Source: Lacibacter sp. H407
Lineage (GTDB): Bacteria > Bacteroidota > Bacteroidia > Chitinophagales > Chitinophagaceae
Assembly: GCF_037892605.1 (NCBI RefSeq)
Contig: NZ_JBBKTU010000001.1
Span: 1 to 64,000 of the forward strand
DNA: 64,000 nt
Direction: 5' to 3'
A model generated the notes under the pieces. The model did no database searches. It was not told where the DNA came from and saw nothing but the letters and a program-made list of their open reading frames with translations. This document shows, piece by piece, positions 17,139 to 26,083 of the stretch (the stretch's first letter is position 1; each line of letters starts with the position of its first letter). Position numbers and translations under genes: made by a program.

Positions 17139-19388
17139 TCATTTCCCTTCAATATTCAATCGCACCCCTATCATCAATCTTCTGCCCATTAACGGTGCAT
17201 AGTTGTAAGACGGATCGAAAGTATAACCGTTTGGATTATTTACCGGATCGTTTACATTTTTATCAAACGGATCTTCTGCACGAAGGATCGGATGCTTCGG
17301 CATAAAATTCAATAGATTTTTTACACCTGCGTACACTTCGATTTTCTTACCGACACGCTGCGTCAACTGCAGATTTGCCAATGTAAACCATGGCGAAAAT
17401 TCCGGGCGAAAATCATTTGGTACAATTGGTAATCTTTGCGGTCCGAATACTTTACCCGTTAGATCAATTGCCAGTTTCCATTGCGGAATCGTATAACTGA
17501 TGGCATAATTACCGGAAAATGCCGGCGCAAATAATTGTTGCTGCTTTTCCTTGATACCAAATTGATTTTCTTCTTTGGTAAATACATCCATCAATGTAAT
17601 ACCCGCAATGATCTTTAATCGATTCTTAAATGAAAAGTCAGTGTTCAATGTAAAGCCTTTTGATACTGCATACCCATCAATATTTTCATAGATGATCTTC
17701 TGCGGATCAGTATCGTAATCAGGAATGATCTTGTTCGTAAAATAGGTATAGAACAACGTTGCATCCAATGTGAAGAAACCAAATTTCGGTGTAAATGTAG
17801 CCGTATAGTTCAGGTTCCCATTCCAACTCCGTTCAGGATTCAATGATTCAGCAATTACCACTTCTCTTGCGCCACTTAATGCAGCATGATCTTCTGTAAA
17901 CAAATTCACCACACGGAAACCATTTCCGGCACTCAAGCGGATGATCTGATTATCCGCACTCTCCCACTTCACTGCTAATCGTGGAGACAAAATACCACCA
18001 TGCTGATTCGTTAATTCATACCGCACACCACCCAGTATTGTAAAGCGATTGTTCAGTTTCATTTCATCCTGAACAAAGAAACCCTGCAGTTTATTAACAG
18101 CCGGTTGGTTTGTAATGCCATCCGGTTTTGATGTAACAGGTGTATTATCATCGTACCAGATATAACGGTAAGGCAAGCCCGCAACGATGGTATGTTTTCC
18201 AATTTCTTTGTTCCATCGTAACTGTACAAATGCACTATGTTGTTTTGCGAAATAAGGAATTGCACCGTAATACGAATCCTGGTGATGAAAGTTGTACGAA
18301 TACTCCAGCATTAATTTTTCGCTACCAGCATTTATACCATAATTACCTATTGCTTCCAAGCGTTTTGTATAAATACTTTCGCCATACACACTATCGCTTC
18401 CTCTCCAGCTTTCATTCCATTGCATTTCACCACCCCAACGATCTTCTGCCAGCAATCGAATACCCAATTGAAAAGGAAGTTGGCTGTTGCGTTTAAAATC
18501 CCATTTATTAAATAATGAAACACGCTTTTGCAACGTAACGTCTGTAAAATTATCGCCATTCACGTCGTATCGTTTCCCAAAATTGAACAGGTTTAATCCG
18601 AGCAATGAAGTTGTTTTACCAAATTTGAATTTTGCACTCACATCAGCATTGATCTCATCATACGACGTACCATATACATCTGCATGAAACAAAGCTGCAG
18701 ATGACGGATCTTTTGTAATGATATTGATCAACCCTGCAACCGCTTCACTTCCGTACAATGTTGAAGAAGGGCCTTTTACAATTTCCACACGCTTGATCAG
18801 GCTTGCCGGAATACCGGAAAAACCATACACCGTTGCCAGATTACTCACCACCGGCATCCCATCGATCAACACCATTGTGTACGGTCCCTCCATTCCGTTG
18901 ATATGAATATCTCCTGTATTACATACGTTGCAATTTAGTTGTGGCTGTACGCCATTTACTATCGATAAGGATTCAAACACTGAAGCGCTTACATTCTTTT
19001 TGAAAAATTTTGCAGAGTACGATTCAACCGCAATGGGACTGGTTGATTTCCTGATCTCCCGCATGGTACCACTGATCACCACCTCTTCCAATGATTTGGT
19101 AAGAGGTTTTAGTTGCACAGCAATAAACTTGTTGGATGAAGAAATTACAACTGTATCGGTAAGATAACCAACTGCCGAAATAGTAATACTGTCGCTTTCT
19201 GCAGCTGCTAAAACAAACTCACCCTGATGGTCAGTTAATACAGATTGTTTGCTTTGAAGGTTCAGTACAGTAACATGTTTTAGCCGCTCCTCCGAACGAA
19301 GATCGATCACCTCCCCACGAATGGTATTGGATTGACCGGCAGCGGCCAAACCCAGTAACATCATCCACACAAAAATTACAGCCCTCAT
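17139..19388 (-). CDS. TonB-dependent receptor, metal/siderophore type
   Basis: A 749-residue outer-membrane receptor. Signal peptide (to about AAAGQ), a carboxypeptidase-regulatory-like domain (IRGEVIDLRSEERLKHVTVLNLQ; about 23-100), plug domain with INGMEGPYTMVLIDGMPVVSNL and VEIVKGPSSTLYGSEAVAGLINIITK (about 165-230), then a 22-strand barrel ending in the aromatic C-terminus. The plug contains NCNVC, a CxxC seen in receptors located beside heavy-metal genes. Transcription starts from a well-formed promoter overlapped by a DtxR/MntR-like palindrome (19397-19430), so metal-responsive repression is likely. The neighbouring HMA proteins support a role in metal uptake, with the metal uncertain. 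Confidence 0.88.
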   Translation of the reverse strand: MRAVIFVWMMLLGLAAAGQSNTIRGEVIDLRSEERLKHVTVLNLQSKQSVLTDHQGEFVLAAAESDSITISAVGYLTDTVVISSSNKFIAVQLKPLTKSLEEVVISGTMREIRKSTSPIAVESYSAKFFKKNVSASVFESLSIVNGVQPQLNCNVCNTGDIHINGMEGPYTMVLIDGMPVVSNLATVYGFSGIPASLIKRVEIVKGPSSTLYGSEAVAGLINIITKDPSSAALFHADVYGTSYDEINADVSAKFKFGKTTSLLGLNLFNFGKRYDVNGDNFTDVTLQKRVSLFNKWDFKRNSQLPFQLGIRLLAEDRWGGEMQWNESWRGSDSVYGESIYTKRLEAIGNYGINAGSEKLMLEYSYNFHHQDSYYGAIPYFAKQHSAFVQLRWNKEIGKHTIVAGLPYRYIWYDDNTPVTSKPDGITNQPAVNKLQGFFVQDEMKLNNRFTILGGVRYELTNQHGGILSPRLAVKWESADNQIIRLSAGNGFRVVNLFTEDHAALSGAREVVIAESLNPERSWNGNLNYTATFTPKFGFFTLDATLFYTYFTNKIIPDYDTDPQKIIYENIDGYAVSKGFTLNTDFSFKNRLKIIAGITLMDVFTKEENQFGIKEKQQQLFAPAFSGNYAISYTIPQWKLAIDLTGKVFGPQRLPIVPNDFRPEFSPWFTLANLQLTQRVGKKIEVYAGVKNLLNFMPKHPILRAEDPFDKNVNDPVNNPNGYTFDPSYNYAPLMGRRLMIGVRLNIEGK

Positions 19389-19396
19389 AACTATTT

Positions 19397-19430
19397 TTTA
19401 GACTTGTCTAAATTTATATTTAGACAAATA
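19397..19430 (-). promoter_or_regulatory. DtxR/MntR-like operator
   Basis: A palindrome TTTAGAC-TT-GTCTAAA (19397-19412, perfect 7-bp arms) lies just upstream of the receptor start codon. A second copy with one good arm, TTTAGAC-AA-ATATAGA, lies at 19419-19434. The sequence style is that of metal-dependent DtxR-family repressors. Its position between the -7 box and the ATG fits repression. Confidence 0.6.
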
Positions 19431-19454
19431 TAGAAATTAGTTACATAAAGTCAA
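19425..19454 (-). promoter_or_regulatory. Promoter of the TonB-receptor gene
   Basis: Minus-strand TTG (19454-19452), 19-bp gap, TATATTTG (19432-19425), an excellent match to the Bacteroidetes housekeeping consensus. The start site would fall near 19420, inside the tandem operator. Confidence 0.7.
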
Positions 19455-19485
19455 ATTTATTTCAGAGAATACTACCGGCTGTAAG

Positions 19486-19516
19486 TAAAAAAGCCTGTTC
19501 AAAAATGAACAGGCTT
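19486..19516 (-). terminator. Intrinsic terminator of the HMA/outer-membrane operon
   Basis: A perfect 11-bp stem AAGCCTGTTCA/TGAACAGGCTT (19491-19501 with 19506-19516), 4-nt loop, and a T-run on the minus strand (19490-19486 and beyond). It ends transcription coming from 20403 and insulates the TonB-receptor promoter. Confidence 0.8.
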
Positions 19517-19584
19517 CGTTTATCTGCAACAATCTTTCTTTCGAAAAAGGGAGAGAAGAAATAGGAATACAGGTTTGATCAGTT

Positions 19585-20403
19585 TCATTTCAAGGCATTT
19601 AAAAAGTAATGCTCAAGGCTGATGAATACCGAACGTTCAGCCATACGATGTGCATTGCCTGCTAGTTGATAACGGGCACCCAGATTGAACCGTGTGCTGC
19701 TGTTAAAGATCAATTGAATAGCCGGAGCAATATCAATATAACTGGCTTTCACATCTGTACTCTGCTGACCAAGAAACTCACAGTACAAGTTGACATTTGT
19801 CTGTTTGTAATTATCATAGTTTCTCGGGAACAGCAAATAGCCCATTGAGAGATTATACAGAATTGCTTCGTTTGAAAAAGGAATTCCAAAATCAACCTTA
19901 TTATCTTTTTCTAATTGACGGATATATGATGCGCCTGCCGAAGCAGCAAACTTGCCAACTAATTGTGTGGCAACAGCACCCAACTGTAAACCACTGTTAT
20001 CGCCATCCAAACTCAACTCCTGGTACACCAAAGGATTATTGCTCCATGCCGCCGAACCATACAATGCTGCACGAAAATGTTTGTGCACTTCATCATTACT
20101 GTAAAACCGGTATTTGGAATAAAGCCGAGCACTTTCAAATTGTTGCTTCGATTGAAAATACATGTTGGAAAAACTTACGTTGCCTGTGAGCATCCAGTTT
20201 TTAGTTAAGCCCAACTGGAGTTCGGGCATAAATCTGTATTCCCGTTCGTTGTTGTGGTATGCACGCATTGTTTTCATGGATGCTTTGGCAACAAGAGCTT
20301 TTGCCGGAATATTGGAAGCAGGATTTGAAAAAATATATAACTCCTGCCCGCTTGCCATTGAACAGGTCAACAGCATCAGACTGAATAGTAGGAATCGAAA
20401 CAT
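19585..20403 (-). CDS. Outer-membrane beta-barrel protein in metal cluster
   Basis: A 272-residue protein with a signal peptide (to about SMASGQ) and alternating aromatic strands typical of small barrels, ending in LEHYFLNALK. Similar proteins occur in Bacteroidota next to copper/heavy-metal genes, but no family name can be assigned with confidence. It follows the HMA gene by 41 bp on the same strand and has the cluster's terminator behind it, so it is probably cotranscribed with the HMA proteins. Possible role: metal passage or sensing at the outer membrane (inference from context). Confidence 0.65.
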   Translation of the reverse strand: MFRFLLFSLMLLTCSMASGQELYIFSNPASNIPAKALVAKASMKTMRAYHNNEREYRFMPELQLGLTKNWMLTGNVSFSNMYFQSKQQFESARLYSKYRFYSNDEVHKHFRAALYGSAAWSNNPLVYQELSLDGDNSGLQLGAVATQLVGKFAASAGASYIRQLEKDNKVDFGIPFSNEAILYNLSMGYLLFPRNYDNYKQTNVNLYCEFLGQQSTDVKASYIDIAPAIQLIFNSSTRFNLGARYQLAGNAHRMAERSVFISLEHYFLNALK

Positions 20404-20444
20404 AATTGAAAAAAGGGAAGCAGTTGTTGCTTCCCGTTAGTTTT

Positions 20445-20957
20445 TTAAATCGTTACATGATAAACACGCACTCCCTTTGTTTCACCTGTTTTAAAGCTTT
20501 CAGCTTTGGTGAGCCCGGCGTATTTTTTATATTCTTTTGCTGATAGAAAATTTTTATCAACGATCGTAATGGTCTTTTCGCCATTCAACTGCTGACTTTT
20601 CACATTTAGAAAATGTAATACTTTTCCATCAACAGTAAGTGGCTGATCGTTCTGTACAGTTACATTTTTAAAGTCTGCAACGATCTGCAGTTTGGCCACA
20701 GAAAAACCTGCATCTTCCACTTTCTTACGCAATTGATCGAAATTAATATCAGCACCTTCTTTAAAGTTAATGACGAAAGAAGATGTTTTAATATCAGCTT
20801 CCACTCCCGTAACAAACGAAAGTGTTTTTAATGATTTGTTGATCGCATTACTGCACATCGCACAGGTTAAGCCACTGGCTTGTAACGTTGCCGATTTAAA
20901 TTGTGCAGACGCTGTTACACCAACAAACAGACATATCAATAACAAAACGTTTTTCAT
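20445..20957 (-). CDS. Exported heavy-metal-associated (HMA) domain protein
   Basis: A 170-residue periplasmic protein: signal peptide to about Ala18, then an HMA fold with the metal motif GLTCAMCSNAI (Cys32, Cys35) and the family pattern of a following helix and VEADIKTSSFVINF strand (about 22-95). The C-terminal 75 residues (LTVDGKVLHFLNVKSQQL onward) are an added domain that I do not recognise. CxxC HMA domains bind Cu(I) or related soft metals, so it is likely a metallochaperone in the envelope. It lies 67 bp after the Cys-rich HMA gene. Confidence 0.85.
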   Translation of the reverse strand: MKNVLLLICLFVGVTASAQFKSATLQASGLTCAMCSNAINKSLKTLSFVTGVEADIKTSSFVINFKEGADINFDQLRKKVEDAGFSVAKLQIVADFKNVTVQNDQPLTVDGKVLHFLNVKSQQLNGEKTITIVDKNFLSAKEYKKYAGLTKAESFKTGETKGVRVYHVTI

Positions 20958-21024
20958 GTTAATGTATTTGGTGATTGAGAAAAAGCTGCTGATGGCTTGT
21001 TGTCATCAGCAGCCATCGTACATT

Positions 21025-21624
21025 TTAGTGATGTGTACATTTACCATCCTTGCAGCAATCAGCTTTTGCTACAGAACCTTCTTTCTTGCAGCAATCGCCA
21101 CCTTTTTCACATGTCATGCCGGCGCAGCAACCACCTTCTTTTGCACAGGTACCATTTGCACAGCAGTCGGATTTACCTTCTACTTTTTTACAACATGGTT
21201 TGTCGCCTGTACACTTACCATCTTTCATGCAACAAGCTGTTGCTTCTTTTGTTGTAGCAGAAGCTGTTTTACGATCGTATTTGCAGCACTCATGTAAATT
21301 ATTGTACACGTCATCGGGTGCTACATATTTTTCATTGTCGTAACCTGCAGCTGCAATTCCTTTCTGGATTTTATCATCGGATGATTTTGCAGCGGCATAT
21401 TTTACCGTCAGCATTTTACTGTCTTCGTTCCACTCAGCAAAAGTTGCACCATTTGTTTTAGCAGCACCTTCAATCGTTTTCTTACACATGCCACAGTTAC
21501 CCCATACTTTAAATACGGCAGTTGTTACAGCAGCTTGTTTACCACTTGTTTTTGATTGTGCGTTGCTTGTTTGAATGCATGCAAACAAAAAGATGAATGC
21601 GGCTATAAATTGAAATGATTTCAT
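21025..21624 (-). CDS. Exported HMA protein with metallothionein-like Cys-rich tail
   Basis: A 199-residue protein. Signal peptide to about Ala22. An HMA domain (about 35-100) carries the metal motif WGNCGMCKKTI (Cys44, Cys47). Residues 110-199 hold 18 cysteines, mostly as CC pairs (HECC, TACC, KPCC, SDCC, GGCC, GDCC, ADCC) spaced by short Lys/Gly/Asp linkers with KC or TC singles, ending in THH. The tail resembles bacterial metallothionein-like sequences and should bind several soft-metal ions. The combination suggests capture by the HMA head and storage by the tail (inference). Confidence 0.82.
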   Translation of the reverse strand: MKSFQFIAAFIFLFACIQTSNAQSKTSGKQAAVTTAVFKVWGNCGMCKKTIEGAAKTNGATFAEWNEDSKMLTVKYAAAKSSDDKIQKGIAAAGYDNEKYVAPDDVYNNLHECCKYDRKTASATTKEATACCMKDGKCTGDKPCCKKVEGKSDCCANGTCAKEGGCCAGMTCEKGGDCCKKEGSVAKADCCKDGKCTHH

Positions 21625-21701
21625 TGTAATTGATTTTGATTGAATAAATAGAAATACGGTTCCTGCAATAACGCAGAAAATTAACTACGAACCAATCGAA
21701 T

Positions 21702-22100
21702 CTAAATACGAAAAACATTCACATCCAGATATACCCGGTTAAGTACCCTCGGAGGGGGAGAAAAATAAGTAAGGATGGGAATAGCAGATTGCCCTTGTTC
21801 AGGATCTGATAATACAGTTGTACGAACCGGAACGGCAGAACTCGCAGCAGCCAATTCAAATGCTACCGTGGATGTTTGATGGGAATCGTTCATCTTCCCT
21901 TTTGAGATCTCATCCTTGCAACAATGGTTTTCTGTTTTCGCCATGCCGCATTTACCGCAGGCGCCATCGTTGTGATCTGCGTCCTCATTGAATGTGATAG
22001 AAGAAACCTTACCCATACAGTAATGCACATTGATCACCATCCCGCTGGTAGCGGCTAGGTAAAAAACGGCAACAATGAATAAAAGGAACTTCTTGAACAT
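21702..22100 (-). CDS. HYC_CC_PP family protein
   Basis: A 132-residue exported protein with the three blocks that name the family: HYC in INVHYCMGK (near 26-28), CC in ENHCCKDE (about 60-61) and PP in the C-terminal FSPPPRVLNRVYLDVNVFRI. An extra CGKCGM pair lies at about 48-53. These small cysteine-containing proteins occur beside HMA and TonB metal genes in Bacteroidota, with unknown function. The frame is open from 22145, but a TATCTTTG box at 22106-22113 ends 5 nt before the ATG at 22100, so that start is chosen. Confidence 0.82.
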   Translation of the reverse strand: MFKKFLLFIVAVFYLAATSGMVINVHYCMGKVSSITFNEDADHNDGACGKCGMAKTENHCCKDEISKGKMNDSHQTSTVAFELAAASSAVPVRTTVLSDPEQGQSAIPILTYFSPPPRVLNRVYLDVNVFRI

Positions 22101-22144
22101 TGCTACAAAGATAAACGAATCTTTTGATGAGAACTTGATTCTCA

Positions 22145-24166
22145 TCAGTTAACAAAGCCCCAATAAAGGCCAAACCGCACAAAAAATCCGGGGGTTGGGT
22201 GTAGCGGTGTAGCTAAGTTATTGTTTAAGAAGCTGAACGAAGGGCTCGTTTGGACAGTATTAAGATTTTCGGCACGGATGATCATTGTTAAACTTCTGAT
22301 CCGGAACTGCACATAAGCTGCGATATCGGGTAAATTCCGGACCGTCTCGGTGTTTTGCAGAAAAAACTGACCCAGTACCGGTGAAAAACTGTCGGCTTTA
22401 TAAGCCGTATGATAACGCATTTCAACACCCGTGCTAAGGTTTAATGTTTTAAAAAACTTTCCCTCAAACGCAAAACGGTTTCGTGTAAACACAAGCGGCA
22501 GGTTTACCGGAGCATTGGCAGTTGCCTGTTGTACGTGCACTTCGGTGTACCAATTCCAATGCTTCCATAAACGGAATTGTTTTTCCAGTTGCAATTGAAG
22601 CACATTAAATAAGGTTGCTTCCTGTTCTGCCTGCGTGTAGTCTTTGAAATAGATATAATTGGATGCAAGAAAATAGTTGGCGCCTAACTTCAATCGCTGC
22701 TGCGGCAGCTCGTATGTGGCAGAAGCAATGGTTGTATTTTCCTTTCCAAAGCTGGTGTTACCCAAATTGAATTTTTTAAAGTTGCTTCTGTCGTCATGAA
22801 TAAACGAAGGTGTGCGACTCACATTCCGGAATCCCAATGAAAGATAACCGAGCTTCTGCCCAATCAATCGTTTCAACGAAGCTATTACACTATAATCGCC
22901 ACTATTGAAACCAGCCATGTATAATGTACCCGCCAGTTCCATATCCCATTTTTTATTTTTTGTTTTATTGCGATACTCCCCATTCAAATAAATATTGGTG
23001 AACGATGGCTCATTGCTGCCAAAATCGGCTTCCAAAAATTGATAACCGGCTGCTGCCTTAATAAATTGCTGTTGATTTTTGATATCAGGAAACGAATAAA
23101 TAGCCGCTTCATTCGTCAATGTTTGCCAATAGTCCTTGATACCAAAAGTTGCCGGCAACCCTGATAAGCCATACAATAATTTATACCCTGCAGTGTCAAC
23201 CCTCGTATCAAGGTATTGCAATGAATAGCGATCAAACTGCATGGTATGTTGAAACCGGAAGCGGGGATAAAAGAAATACACCACACTTGAATCGGTAACA
23301 ACCGAATCTTTCTTGCCAAGATCATAATGATGACGTACTAAAAAATTTGTAACCGTATAGCGATTACCGGTATTAATTGTATTACTCAAAAAATTTGATC
23401 GAACGGGCTCAACGCCACCTAAGTTGGTAGGGATACTGAAACGCTCAGAAAAAAAAGGGAGACTGTCTAAAAACCTCGTGCTTTGGATACCACCATTTTC
23501 AGTTGCACCAATTCGATTATTCGCAGCAATAAAATAAACTGTGTACCGCCGTTTTGGCGAGGTGTACCAGGTATTGAAATTGAGATTGGTATGACTGTTT
23601 TTCTGATTGCGGAAAATGCCGGGCGAATTAATAAGTTTAAAATTGAACGCAAAATTCCAGTTGTAACGGATGTTTTGTGTATGCAACACACCAATATTCT
23701 GTTCATTGTTTGGACCAAGCACATAATCAAGCTGGGTGTAAGGCCTTGTAGTATTGTAGAATTTCAGTTGCTCCACCTTCGAAATGTATTCGTCGTAGGC
23801 ATGGAATCCATGATCCCATCCGGCTTTCATAGTAGGCGAAAACAACAAAGAGCGTGTAGCACCTCCCGTATTCCCCAGCACAATATTCGACCAGGGAACG
23901 TGCCAGCGTTTACTGAAATCGTTTACAGATGAATCAAGGGAATAAAAGCGGGCCGTGTCTAAATAACGGTAAATCAGCGTGAGTGAATCTTCCAGTCCGG
24001 TACGGTGCAGGAGCGAATCTTTGAAAGGACCACCGCCTCCACCACCGCCGCCGCCCATTCTGCTACCACCTAATAAGGCTCCGCCGGGCATCCGTTGTAA
24101 CGGGTTTTGCGCCTGCACAGCATACGATGAAATGATGAGAAAAAATAACAGCAGTAAACGGGTCAT
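22145..24166 (-). CDS. Putative porin (Porin_10-like outer-membrane protein)
   Basis: A 673-residue barrel protein with a signal peptide (MTRLLLLFFLIISSYAVQAQ). A glycine run (GSRMGGGGGGGGG, near 33-45) follows, then long alternating strands rich in Tyr, Phe and Asn (SPKRRYTVYFIAANNRIG, NGEYRNKTKNKKWDMELAG) and an aromatic C-terminal strand RFGLYWGFVN. The family is typical of Bacteroidota and its cargo is unknown. The frame is open from 24247, but start 24166 gives the signal peptide and follows a TATTTTTG box (24196-24203). Confidence 0.8.
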   Translation of the reverse strand: MTRLLLLFFLIISSYAVQAQNPLQRMPGGALLGGSRMGGGGGGGGGPFKDSLLHRTGLEDSLTLIYRYLDTARFYSLDSSVNDFSKRWHVPWSNIVLGNTGGATRSLLFSPTMKAGWDHGFHAYDEYISKVEQLKFYNTTRPYTQLDYVLGPNNEQNIGVLHTQNIRYNWNFAFNFKLINSPGIFRNQKNSHTNLNFNTWYTSPKRRYTVYFIAANNRIGATENGGIQSTRFLDSLPFFSERFSIPTNLGGVEPVRSNFLSNTINTGNRYTVTNFLVRHHYDLGKKDSVVTDSSVVYFFYPRFRFQHTMQFDRYSLQYLDTRVDTAGYKLLYGLSGLPATFGIKDYWQTLTNEAAIYSFPDIKNQQQFIKAAAGYQFLEADFGSNEPSFTNIYLNGEYRNKTKNKKWDMELAGTLYMAGFNSGDYSVIASLKRLIGQKLGYLSLGFRNVSRTPSFIHDDRSNFKKFNLGNTSFGKENTTIASATYELPQQRLKLGANYFLASNYIYFKDYTQAEQEATLFNVLQLQLEKQFRLWKHWNWYTEVHVQQATANAPVNLPLVFTRNRFAFEGKFFKTLNLSTGVEMRYHTAYKADSFSPVLGQFFLQNTETVRNLPDIAAYVQFRIRSLTMIIRAENLNTVQTSPSFSFLNNNLATPLHPTPGFFVRFGLYWGFVN

Positions 24167-24236
24167 AGATGAAAAAAGGGCTTTACCGGCCCGTGCAAAA
24201 ATAAACGAATTGAATGGCCACTTTACTAAAAGCAAC

Positions 24237-25067
24237 TTAAAGTTCAAGAATTAACTGTTTCACAATTGCCGTCATTTTTGGCTCCGCTTCTTTTGCTGCC
24301 TGTAATACTTCTTCATGGGTGATGATATTTTCTTCTTCACGAATACCAATATCAGTGATCACACTCATGGCAAAAACAGGAATGCTCATGTGAATAGCCG
24401 CAATTACTTCGGCAACCGTGCTCATGCCCACTGCATCGCCGCCGAGCATCTGGATCATTTTATATTCGCTGCGTGTTTCAAACGTGGGACCTGTTACACC
24501 ACAATACACACCTTCTTTTACATCAATGTTCATGCTGGCTGCAATCGCTTTTGCTTTTTTAATGAAGTCTTTTTTGTAAGGTTCACTCATATCAGGAAAG
24601 CGTGGGCCAAGTTCACTCATGTTTTTACCGATAAGCGGATTGGGTGTAAGCTGACTGATATGATCTTTGATGATCATGAGATCACCTACTTTGAAGGCTG
24701 TATTAACACCACCTGCTGCATTGCTGATCACCAATGACTGCACACCTAAGTATTTCATTACCCGGATGGGATATACCACTTCTCCGATCGAATAACCTTC
24801 ATAGTAATGAAAACGACCAGCCATTACCACTACATTTTTATTCCCCAGTTTGCCAAATACCAACTTGCCTTTATGTCCTTCCACTGTTGATACCGGAAAA
24901 TGCGGTATCTCATTATAGCTGATCTCTTTTTCAATTTGCAGTTCATCGGTAAAATGACCGAGGCCGCTGCCCAACACCACACCTACTGTTGATTCATCTG
25001 CATACTGGCTTCGGATATACGCCACCGTTTCGTTGATCTTATTCAATAACTCTCCCATTTCTTTCAT
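24237..25067 (-). CDS. punA: Purine nucleoside phosphorylase
   Basis: A 276-residue enzyme of the trimeric PNP family that splits guanosine/inosine with phosphate into base and ribose-1-phosphate. Signature parts: GVVLGSGLGHF (phosphate-binding Ser, about 29-39), EGHKGKLVFG, RFHYYEGY, SNAAGGVN, CGVTGPTFETRSE and GMSTVAEVIAA. Length is normal. The start overlaps the stop of the upstream lipoprotein gene by ATGA, implying coupling. It acts in purine salvage in the cytoplasm. Confidence 0.95.
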   Translation of the reverse strand: MKEMGELLNKINETVAYIRSQYADESTVGVVLGSGLGHFTDELQIEKEISYNEIPHFPVSTVEGHKGKLVFGKLGNKNVVVMAGRFHYYEGYSIGEVVYPIRVMKYLGVQSLVISNAAGGVNTAFKVGDLMIIKDHISQLTPNPLIGKNMSELGPRFPDMSEPYKKDFIKKAKAIAASMNIDVKEGVYCGVTGPTFETRSEYKMIQMLGGDAVGMSTVAEVIAAIHMSIPVFAMSVITDIGIREEENIITHEEVLQAAKEAEPKMTAIVKQLILEL

Positions 25068-25906
25068 TTTTGTAAGGCGGCAAATATATTGCTTTCGTAC
25101 GGGTATCGTATAAAGGAAAATGAAGATTCATCCGTAAGCAAACGGAATAAGAGCGGGTGGTTTGCCAGTTCAGTATAGTGCATCCATTTTCCGTTTACTT
25201 TGATGCGCTCATAAATTAACCGGATGCCGTGACTGTAATCAACATACCAGTTGACATGTCCGGTATAAACAGGTTGGATGGGTTTGCCTGTTGAATAATG
25301 CCAGCCATAGATCGCTACTTTATTTTGTTTCCCTGCAGGTTTTAATTGTTCGGTAAGTACCACATCTTTTTTAATACCTGCAATCAATCCTTTCCGCAAC
25401 GTTCGTTGTCCTTCAATGATGAGATGATGCTGATACATGGTAGGTGTACTGTCACGAAAAGCAAACATAGGCACCGGTTCTATTTTTACGTTTGCAGCTT
25501 TGTAAATGTCATCCACCAATTTCTTTGTTGGCAGGAAGCAATGAAAAGTGTCAGCCATTAACTGGGCCGACATGGGCGTTAAAGGAATCCTTGCCCAATC
25601 ATCGTTTGTTCCCACACTTAAGTAGTCAGGTGCTACGTACAGAACGGCCGTAATTTTTTTATTGCTTGTCGAATCGGTGATGCTGATTGAAACAGAAACA
25701 AACGTTCGCAAAAAATCGGGCATGTTGCCGGCAAGCAATTCAGCAATCGCAAAGGAATCACGTTGCTTCCAATTCATTGTTGTTGCCTGTTGAAAAAACG
25801 CAGAACCCTTTACAGCGTTGATTTTTCGTTGAGCGATCACAAGCTTTTGATTGCCTTTGCAAGCACAGAAAAGAATGATTAAAAACAATATAAAAAGCCG
25901 GTTCAT
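25064..25906 (-). CDS. Hypothetical lipoprotein
   Basis: A 280-residue protein with a lipoprotein signal (MNRLFILFLIILFCAC) and a mature domain containing PDYLSVGTNDDWARIPLTPM, IYGWHYSTGKPIQP and VDYSHGIRLIYERI. Proteins with the YSHGIR motif occur in Bacteroidota and some other phyla as secreted hypotheticals. The HYST and YSHG histidines are candidate catalytic residues, but I do not assign a function. It is coupled (ATGA) to the downstream PNP gene. Start 25906 was preferred over 25930 because it gives a compact signal peptide. Confidence 0.7.
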   Translation of the reverse strand: MNRLFILFLIILFCACKGNQKLVIAQRKINAVKGSAFFQQATTMNWKQRDSFAIAELLAGNMPDFLRTFVSVSISITDSTSNKKITAVLYVAPDYLSVGTNDDWARIPLTPMSAQLMADTFHCFLPTKKLVDDIYKAANVKIEPVPMFAFRDSTPTMYQHHLIIEGQRTLRKGLIAGIKKDVVLTEQLKPAGKQNKVAIYGWHYSTGKPIQPVYTGHVNWYVDYSHGIRLIYERIKVNGKWMHYTELANHPLLFRLLTDESSFSFIRYPYESNIFAALQK

Positions 25907-26083
25907 GACAGTAAGATAAAGAATTGGCACGATCGATCACATGCCGATTAGTATTCCCGAACCATGAACGGATTGCGACGCAACAGGCGATGCTCAAAGA
26001 GATGAAGCCGGTATCATAAAACGCTTCATGTTCTGTCTTATTCCCACCTGTTCTTTCCTTATCTTCGCCGAAATTTTTTGCAT

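Noticed and set aside
20770-21297. Plus-strand open frame of 175 codons over the HMA genes
   Set aside because: Cys-rich only because it reads the complement of the metallothionein-like tail.
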